Part shown: positions 5,918 to 10,391 of the stretch, piece after piece | Layout of the letters: every line of letters starts with the position of its first letter | How positions within the stretch are numbered: the first letter of the stretch is position 1 | Source: Cyanobium gracile_A | GTDB taxonomy: Bacteria > Cyanobacteriota > Cyanobacteriia > PCC-6307 > Cyanobiaceae | Direction of reading: 5' to 3' | NCBI RefSeq assembly: GCF_034931305.1 | Contig: NZ_JAYGHY010000078.1 | Coordinates: forward strand, 1 to 10,391 | DNA length: 10,391 nt | The notes under the pieces: generated by a model | Told to the model about the DNA's origin: nothing | Databases searched by the model: none | What the model saw: the letters and a program-made list of their open reading frames with translations, nothing else | Position numbers and translations under genes: made by a program

Positions 5918-6502
5918 ATGACCCCGGCCAGCCTGCCGAGCCTCGATCGTGTCGATGTCCTCTGGTGGATCGCCCTGCTGATCCAGGCCCTCGCCATCCC
6001 CGGCACCGTGCTGCCGGTGGCGCCAGGCCTCACCCTGCTGCCCCTGGGGGCCTTGCTGTGGTGCTGGGCCGTGGGCTGGGCCGCCGGCTGGCCGGCCCTG
6101 CTGCTGGCCGTGGTGTTGCTCGCCCTGGGCTGGGGGGCCGAGGCGCTGGGCCTGCTGCTCGGTCCGGCCCGGTTGCAGGCCACCCGCTGGAGTTATGTCG
6201 GCGCCGGCCTTGGCCTGGTGGTGGGCCTGCTGGGGCTGCTGCCGGCCCTGCCGGTGGGTGGGCCCCTGCTCGGCGCCCTGGTGGGGCCGCTGCTTGGGGC
6301 CAGCCTCGGCGAGCTGCTCACCGCCCCGCCGTCCCTGGGCCCGCCGGGCCTGGGGCGGTTGCGCCGTTCCCTGCTGGTGGGCCTGGCGGTGGTGGCCGGG
6401 ATGCTGGTGAGTCGCGTGGCCCAGCTGCTGCTGGCCCTGGTGGGGCTGCTGGGGTTCGTGCTGCTGACGGCTGGCCCCTTCGCCACTCCCCTCGCCGGCT
6501 GA
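5918..6502 (+). CDS. DUF456 family membrane protein
   Basis: This is a 194-residue, very hydrophobic protein with the DUF456 layout. The signature appears as GTVLPVAPGLTLLPLGAL (29-46), then a region with EALGLLLGPARLQATRWSYVG (75-94, in the place of the usual ExxGxxxGAxxxGAS), then LPVGGPLLGALVGPLLGASL (111-130) followed at once by GELL, and a terminal TM pair at about 150-186. It probably has five or six helices. The alternating Gly-rich inner-membrane pattern is typical; the family's function is not known. It starts 10 bp after rsmH and is probably on the same transcript. It ends 7 bp from the convergent membrane protein gene, leaving no room for a normal terminator. Extreme Leu/Gly/Ala composition makes the exact helix count uncertain. 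Confidence 0.82.
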   Translation: MTPASLPSLDRVDVLWWIALLIQALAIPGTVLPVAPGLTLLPLGALLWCWAVGWAAGWPALLLAVVLLALGWGAEALGLLLGPARLQATRWSYVGAGLGLVVGLLGLLPALPVGGPLLGALVGPLLGASLGELLTAPPSLGPPGLGRLRRSLLVGLAVVAGMLVSRVAQLLLALVGLLGFVLLTAGPFATPLAG

Positions 6503-6509
6503 ATCGCTC

Positions 6510-7343
6510 TCAGGGGCTGGGGTGGGGCGGCAGGGGGTCGGCGTCGCCGCTGGCCAGCACCAGCTGCCGGTAGGCCGCCGTGGCGATGCAGACCACCAAA
6601 GGCCAGGCCACGAAGGCCCCCACCAGGCAGGCCAGCAGGCCCAGCAGCATCAGCAGGCCCGCGATCAGCATCAGCAGCAGCACCATGAGCCAGCTCGGGT
6701 CCACCAGGGACCGCCCCCGCTGCAGGGCGGTGCGGGAGCCGGCCCGCTCGAACAGCACGATCTGGGTGAGGAAGCTCTGGTTGATCGCCAGATAGATCAC
6801 GCCCAGCAGCAACACACCCAGGAGCAGGGCGAACACCACCGCCAGGCTAAGGCCCAGCACCTCCACCAGGGTGCGGCTGAACGGCACCAGCTGGTCGGCA
6901 TAGAAGCCGAGCAGTGCCAGGGGGCCGCCCACCAGCAGCAGCAGGCCGATCAGGGGAACGAGCACCACCGCCGCCAGCAGCAGCCAGGCCCGCAGCAGCC
7001 GCCCGAACACCTCGCCGTCCCAGCGCATCAACTGCCCCAGGGAGGGGTGGCCGCCCTGGATGGCGCTGCCGGCGCCGCGCACCAGTCCGATGGCACACCA
7101 GAGGTTGAGCAGCAGGTTCGCCGTCAGCCCGATCAGGTAGAGGATCCAGTCGAGGGGATCGCTGGAGGCCACGCCGCCGTTGCTGATCTGGCTCTGCAGG
7201 GGCTGGATCAGGAACTGGAGGGCGACCACCACCAGGGGAAAGCCCACGAAGGGCCCCGGGCTGCGGCTGAAAGCCCGCCAGCCCTCCTGGAGGGCATCAC
7301 CGAAGTCGAGCCGGGGACCGTGCCGCCCGACGGATGCGTGCAT
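6510..7343 (-). CDS. Polytopic membrane protein, function unknown
   Basis: This is a 277-residue protein with about six hydrophobic segments (residues about 32-50, 66-88, 119-147, 159-186, 216-240 and 241-255) after a soluble N-terminal leader with GWRAF (W22, F25). A conserved-looking patch, NQSFLTQIVLFERAGSRTAL (188-207), is the cytoplasmic loop and amphipathic helix before the last helix pair, and it ends TAAYRQLVLASG before a Pro-rich tail. I do not recognise a named family; the general form resembles loosely annotated bacterial membrane proteins (DUF975-like or glycerophosphodiesterase membrane-domain-like). It lies 26 bp after the cysteine desulfurase on the same strand, so the two are likely co-transcribed. 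ATG 7343 is the only sensible start; no strong ribosome site is visible. Shared end motifs hint at distant paralogy with the 1468-2163 gene. Confidence 0.72.
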   Translation of the reverse strand: MHASVGRHGPRLDFGDALQEGWRAFSRSPGPFVGFPLVVVALQFLIQPLQSQISNGGVASSDPLDWILYLIGLTANLLLNLWCAIGLVRGAGSAIQGGHPSLGQLMRWDGEVFGRLLRAWLLLAAVVLVPLIGLLLLVGGPLALLGFYADQLVPFSRTLVEVLGLSLAVVFALLLGVLLLGVIYLAINQSFLTQIVLFERAGSRTALQRGRSLVDPSWLMVLLLMLIAGLLMLLGLLACLVGAFVAWPLVVCIATAAYRQLVLASGDADPLPPHPSP

Positions 7344-7369
7344 CAGGTCGAGGCCATAGACCCCGAAAG

Positions 7370-8512
7370 TTAGAGGGGCACTCGCAACTCCGCCACCGCA
7401 TCGCCCATGGCGGCCACGGCGACATCGACGTCCGCCGCTGTGGTCCCCCGTCCCAGCCCGAAGCGGACCGTGGCGCCAGCGGCGCGGCGGTCGAGGCCGA
7501 GGGCCGCCAGCACGTGGGAGGGGCTGCCCTGGCTGCAGGCCGACCCGCTACTCACCGCCAGCACGCGGCGCAGCTGTCGGTGCAGCCGTGTGCCGTCCAC
7601 ACCCTCCACCGTGACACTGAGGCTGTGGGGCAGGGTGTGGAGCGGCTGGCCGTTGCGGCGCACACCGCCGAGGGCCTCCAGCTCCTTCCAGAGGCGATCG
7701 CGCAGGGCGCCGAGGCGTTCGGCCCGCTCCTGGCGGTCGGCCAGGGCCCCGGCCACGGCGGCACCGAGGCCGACGATCAGGGGCACTGGCAGGGTGCCGC
7801 CCCGCAACCCGCCCTCCTGGCCGCCACCGAGCTGCTGCGGGGCCAGGGGCAGCCCCGGCCGCCGCAGCAGGGCGCCGACCCCCTTGGGGCCGTAGAGCTT
7901 GTGGCCGCTGAGGCTGAGCAGGTCGATGCCGAGGTCGGCCATGGCCAGGGGGATGTGCCCCACCGCCTGGGCGGCGTCGCAGTGGAACAGCACCCCCCGC
8001 TGGCGGCAGAGGGCGCCGATGTCGGCCAGGGGCTGGAGCACGCCGATCTCGTTGTTGGCCGCCATCACCGACAGCAGCAGGGTGTCGGGTCCCAGGGCCT
8101 GCGCCAGCCGCTCGGGATCGAGCCGGCCATCGGACTCCACCGGCAGCACGGTGAGCGGAAAGCCGTGGCGCTCCAGCCAGGCCATCGGCTCCAGCACGGC
8201 CCGATGCTCGCTGGCCAGGGTCACCAGGCGGCGGCGGGGCTCCCCCCGCTCCAGGGCCGCCTCGGCCACCCCGCGCAGGGCCAGGTTGTTGGCTTCGGTG
8301 GCGCCGCTGGTGAAGATCACCGCGTCGCTGTCCACGCCCAGAGCCTCGGCCACCCGCTGGCGGGCGATGTCCACCGCCGCGCCCGCTTCCAGGGCCGGCC
8401 GGTACAGGCGGCTGGAGGGATTGGCGGCGTTCTGCGTCCACCAGGGCGCCATGGCCGCCAGCACCGCCGGATCACACGGGGTGCTCGCGTGGTGGTCGAG
8501 GTAGGTCAGCAT
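7370..8512 (-). CDS. Cysteine desulfurase, NifS/IscS type
   Basis: This is a 380-residue class V aminotransferase-fold, PLP-dependent enzyme that removes sulfur from L-cysteine as a protein persulfide for Fe-S clusters, thiolated tRNA and cofactors. Key sites: YLDHHASTPCDP near the start (4-15), TSGATEANN (68-76), SEHRAVL with H103 stacking on PLP, HCDAAQAVG with D179, SLSGHKLYGPKGVG with PLP lysine K205, GLRGGT (236-240 region), and SSGSACSQGS with the persulfide Cys C326 in a flexible loop, as in group I enzymes. Without partners (IscU, SufE) nearby, I cannot say which pathway it serves, so no symbol is given. The frame is open far upstream on the minus strand, but ATG 8512 gives the usual N-terminus directly. 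Its start is 6 bp from that of the divergent exported protein gene. The HIP1 site at 7694 lies within it. Confidence 0.93.
   Translation of the reverse strand: MLTYLDHHASTPCDPAVLAAMAPWWTQNAANPSSRLYRPALEAGAAVDIARQRVAEALGVDSDAVIFTSGATEANNLALRGVAEAALERGEPRRRLVTLASEHRAVLEPMAWLERHGFPLTVLPVESDGRLDPERLAQALGPDTLLLSVMAANNEIGVLQPLADIGALCRQRGVLFHCDAAQAVGHIPLAMADLGIDLLSLSGHKLYGPKGVGALLRRPGLPLAPQQLGGGQEGGLRGGTLPVPLIVGLGAAVAGALADRQERAERLGALRDRLWKELEALGGVRRNGQPLHTLPHSLSVTVEGVDGTRLHRQLRRVLAVSSGSACSQGSPSHVLAALGLDRRAAGATVRFGLGRGTTAADVDVAVAAMGDAVAELRVPL
7694..7701. repeat. HIP1 octamer GCGATCGC
   Basis: This is a third copy of the cyanobacterial highly iterated palindrome, within the cysteine desulfurase gene. 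Confidence 0.6.
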
Positions 8513-8525
8513 GGGGCCATGCTGA
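8506..8525. promoter_or_regulatory. Inverted repeat holding both divergent start codons
   Basis: TCAGCATGGGGCCATGCTGA is a pair of 9-bp perfect arms (8506-8514 and 8517-8525) around a 2-bp centre. Each arm contains the ATG of one of the two divergent genes, so both proteins begin Met-Leu. It could be a protein-binding site that blocks both start regions, or a side effect of two ATGCTGA starts meeting. The arms are directly visible; any function is inference. Confidence 0.45.
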
Positions 8526-9112
8526 ACCGTTTCCGTTCCTTCGGTGCCTGCCCGCTGCGGCTGGGGCCTGCCCTGCCCATGGCCTCGCTGGCGGCGTTCA
8601 CCCTGGCGGCGGCCTTCGTGACGGGGGCCCTTGTGACGGTGGCCTCCAGCCTGGTCCTGAGCCGGCCAGCCGCCGCCCAGGACGACTCCCGCAGCAATGC
8701 CGAAAGCCGCCCCAAGGGCTTCAAGGTGCTGCTGGACCGGGTGACCCATCGGGGCCGGGAGGTGGTGGGCATCTACGGCCAGGTGAGCGAACCCACCCAG
8801 CCGGGGATGTGGCGGGTGCAGGTGTGGGAGGAGCTCGACGACCGGGTCACCGTCGCCACCGACAAGATCGGCTGCAGCCCCACCAGCCCCCTGAGGATCA
8901 CCGGCAGCGCGCGCCGCCTGGTCATCCGCGAGCTCAATCCCGGCGGGGTGATCACCCCCGCCAACCGCCTCGACCACCTCATGTGGTGGGCTGTCTGCGT
9001 GCCCGAGCAGGCCGGCAAGGACCCCGCCAGCCTCGGGCCGGTGGCCCGCCAGCTCGGCTACAGCGGCCGATTGCCCGAACGGCAACAGGTGGTGCTTGGT
9101 CCCGGTCGATAG
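8519..9112 (+). CDS. Putative exported protein, function unknown
   Basis: This is a 197-residue protein with a likely Sec signal peptide: basic residues at R4, R6 and R14, a hydrophobic core at about 22-47, and an AxA-type site SRPAAAQ (cleavage probably after A53). The mature part (about 144 residues) is soluble, with charged and Pro/Gly-rich segments, a VVGIYGQVSEPTQPGMWRVQ stretch (82-101) suggesting a beta-rich fold, and two cysteines (C119 in IGCSP, C160 in WAVCVPE) that could form a disulfide outside the cytoplasm. I do not recognise the family. ATG 8519 is 6 bp from the cysteine desulfurase start; ATG 8579 (Met21) is an alternative that still leaves a signal peptide. The response regulator gene starts 9 bp after its stop, so they may share a transcript. 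Confidence 0.68.
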   Translation: MLNRFRSFGACPLRLGPALPMASLAAFTLAAAFVTGALVTVASSLVLSRPAAAQDDSRSNAESRPKGFKVLLDRVTHRGREVVGIYGQVSEPTQPGMWRVQVWEELDDRVTVATDKIGCSPTSPLRITGSARRLVIRELNPGGVITPANRLDHLMWWAVCVPEQAGKDPASLGPVARQLGYSGRLPERQQVVLGPGR

Positions 9113-9121
9113 ATTTCCCCC

Positions 9122-9913
9122 ATGAGCCAAGATCCTTCCGCCGCCGCCGGCCCCATCTCCGAGCCGTCCGGGGTGGAGGAGACGCCTGAGGCCGCCACCA
9201 GCACACCGGTGCGGCTGCTGCTGGTGGACGATGAGCCCGGGCTGCGCACGGCGGTCAAGGCCTACCTGGAGGATGAGGGCTTCGCCGTCACCACCGCCAA
9301 TGACGGCGAGGAAGGTTGGACGGCGGCCCAGGCCCAGATGCCCGATGTGGTGATCACCGACGTGATGATGCCCCGCTGCGACGGCTATGGGCTGCTGAAG
9401 CGGTTGCGGGCCGACGAGCGGCTCGGGGGCACGCCGGTGATCTTCCTCACGGCCAAGGGCATGACGGCCGACCGCATCGCCGGCTTCCAGGCCGGCGCCG
9501 ACGACTACATCCCCAAGCCGTTCGACCCGGACGAACTGGTGGCGCGGGTGCGGAACGTGGTGCGCCGTCAGGAGCGGCTGCTGGCGGAGGCGGCCCGCTT
9601 CGCCGATGCCGACATCGGCGCCATGGCCCGCCAGATCACGGAGATCCGCTCGATGCTGGGGGGTGGGGGCGCCAGCAGCGCGGCTGGCAGTGCCAGGAAG
9701 CCCGTCTCCGACGTCAAGCTCGACTTCACCCCCCGTGAGGCCAGTGTCCTGCAGTTGGTGGCGGAGGGAATGATGAACAAGGAGATCGCCCGGCGGCTGG
9801 AAACCTCGATCCGAAACGTCGAGAAGTACGTGAGCCGGCTGTTCATCAAGACCGGCACCGCCAGCCGCACCGAGCTGGTGCGCTTCGCCCTCGAGCATGG
9901 CCTGGTGGATTGA
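9122..9913 (+). CDS. Response regulator, receiver plus LuxR-type HTH (Ycf29-like)
   Basis: This is a 263-residue DNA-binding response regulator. After a 28-residue low-complexity leader, the receiver domain (about 30-150) has the acidic pair D36/D37, phosphoacceptor D80 in VVITDVMMP, T110 in VIFLTAKGM, and K132 in YIPKPFDPDEL. A linker (about 151-198) with a long charged helix and a GGGGASSAAGSA stretch joins it to a LuxR/FixJ-type HTH (about 201-260): LDFTPREASVLQLVAEGMMN, then EIARRL and a recognition helix with SIRNVEKYVSRLF. The FLTAKGMTADRIAGFQAGAD stretch and the KPFDPDEL ending are those I associate with Ycf29 of cyanobacteria and red algal plastids, so that is the likely group; NarL/FixJ family is certain. 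No histidine kinase is in the window, so it is orphan here. It follows the exported protein by 9 bp and overlaps the next gene by 17 bp. Confidence 0.92.
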   Translation: MSQDPSAAAGPISEPSGVEETPEAATSTPVRLLLVDDEPGLRTAVKAYLEDEGFAVTTANDGEEGWTAAQAQMPDVVITDVMMPRCDGYGLLKRLRADERLGGTPVIFLTAKGMTADRIAGFQAGADDYIPKPFDPDELVARVRNVVRRQERLLAEAARFADADIGAMARQITEIRSMLGGGGASSAAGSARKPVSDVKLDFTPREASVLQLVAEGMMNKEIARRLETSIRNVEKYVSRLFIKTGTASRTELVRFALEHGLVD

Positions 9914-10391
9914 CGTCCCCCCGTCCCCACCGCTGAGCCTGCCGCCCGGCTGGCTGCCGTCCGAGCCCAACGACGGCTGGGCCTACCGCAACCGCCTTCC
10001 CTCCTCCGGAACCGGCCTGGGGGTGGTGGCCTTCTACGCGGAGCGCTATGGCCACTCCAGCCCGGCGGAATGGGAACGGCGCCTGGCGGCCGGCGAGATC
10101 AGCCGCAACGGTGAGACGCTGCGGGCCGAGGTGGCCCTTGCCGGTGGCGACCGGTTGCTCTGGCGGCGTCCCCCCTGGCAGGAGCCCGCCGTCCCGGCCC
10201 ACTGGGGCGTGATCCACGACGACGGCGATCTGCTGGTGATCGACAAGCCCAGCGGCCTGCCCGTGCTGCCGGCGGGCGGTTTCCTGGAGCACACCGTGCT
10301 GCGGCTGCTGGAGCGCCGCCACGGCGACGACCCCGCCGGCCTGCCGCGGCCGGTGCACCGCCTGGGGCGCTTCACCTCCGGTCTGCTGGTG
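9897..10391 (+). CDS. RluA-family pseudouridine synthase homologue, N-terminal 165 residues (partial, runs off window)
   Basis: The frame begins at ATG 9897, 17 bp inside the end of the response regulator gene, and stays open to the window edge. A Pro-rich leader (about 1-20) is followed by a degenerate S4-like RNA-binding region (about 38-92: LGVVAFYAERYG, EWERRLAAGEISRNGE, GGDRLLWRRPPWQEP). The RluA/RsuA-type catalytic domain then starts at about 103 with VIHDDGDLLVIDKPSGLPVL. The hallmark motif is PVHRLGRFTSGLLV (152-165): members normally have HRLDxxTSGL, and the Asp is the catalytic nucleophile. Here that Asp is Gly (GGG at 10365-10367, residue 157). Conservation of all flanking residues argues against a frameshift. 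It may be an inactive or differently acting subgroup; I have a vague memory of similar HRLGRxTSG variants in cyanobacteria and plants, not verified. The rest of the catalytic domain lies outside the window. Confidence 0.82.
   Translation, partial: MAWWIDVPPSPPLSLPPGWLPSEPNDGWAYRNRLPSSGTGLGVVAFYAERYGHSSPAEWERRLAAGEISRNGETLRAEVALAGGDRLLWRRPPWQEPAVPAHWGVIHDDGDLLVIDKPSGLPVLPAGGFLEHTVLRLLERRHGDDPAGLPRPVHRLGRFTSGLLV

Noticed and set aside
5086..6183. Minus-strand open frame of 365 codons
   Set aside because: It is antisense to rsmH and DUF456, with low-complexity Gly/Gln/Ala composition and no motif.
6503..6509. Possible terminator between the DUF456 gene and the convergent membrane protein gene
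   Set aside because: Only 7 bp separate the stops and no stem-loop with a T-run is visible there or just inside either gene.
7334..8518. Long plus-strand extension in frame with the exported protein gene
   Set aside because: It is antisense to the cysteine desulfurase. The signal peptide only makes sense if translation starts at 8519 or 8579.
8513..9970. Minus-strand open frame continuing more than 480 codons upstream of the cysteine desulfurase start
   Set aside because: It runs antisense to the exported protein and the response regulator, both well supported. Its product is Gly/Ala/His/Arg-rich with no motif, as expected for the opposite strand of GC-rich coding DNA.

Overview
This window looks like a high-GC unicellular cyanobacterium of the Synechococcus/Cyanobium type. 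The basis is a combination of genes: ndhH of the cyanobacterial NDH-1 complex, two phylloquinone (vitamin K1) pathway genes (a menE 3' end and a menI-like thioesterase), a response regulator resembling the plastid/cyanobacterial Ycf29 group, and three copies of the HIP1 octamer GCGATCGC that is over-represented in many cyanobacterial genomes. The genus is inference; no rRNA or other phylogenetic marker is present.

Layout, left to right. (1) 2-900, plus strand: the end of menE, then a TM2-domain membrane protein, then a 58-residue two-helix protein whose ATG overlaps the TM2 stop. (2) 897-1352, minus: the menI-like DHNA-CoA thioesterase, convergent with the small gene and sharing a CTAG stop site. 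(3) 1353-1467: a divergent intergenic region with a degenerate 20-bp-period repeat. (4) 1468-2163, plus: a polytopic membrane protein. (5) 2156-4970, minus: ndhH, then a DUF2752 membrane protein coupled to it by a GTGA overlap, then a membrane fatty-acid-desaturase family enzyme whose DNA is locally much more AT-rich than the rest. (6) 5014-6502, plus: rsmH and a DUF456 membrane protein. (7) 6510-8512, minus: a NifS/IscS-type cysteine desulfurase followed by a second polytopic membrane protein. (8) 8519-10391, plus: a putative exported protein, a LuxR-type response regulator, and a truncated RluA-family pseudouridine synthase homologue whose usual catalytic Asp is Gly.

Gene packing is very tight. 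The only non-coding stretches above 50 bp are 1353-1467 and 3302-3375, no gap exceeds 300 bp, and several neighbours share start or stop codons. Functionally the window combines electron-transport genes (ndhH; menE and menI for the photosystem I quinone), ribosome or RNA modification (rsmH, the pseudouridine synthase homologue), sulfur mobilisation (cysteine desulfurase), one regulator, and many small uncharacterised membrane proteins. I see no mobile element, CRISPR array, tRNA, rRNA or convincing intrinsic terminator, and no clear defence-type system. The most interesting observations are the active-site substitution in the pseudouridine synthase homologue, the palindrome holding two divergent start codons at 8506-8525, the periodic repeat upstream of menI, and the ndhH-DUF2752 coupling.
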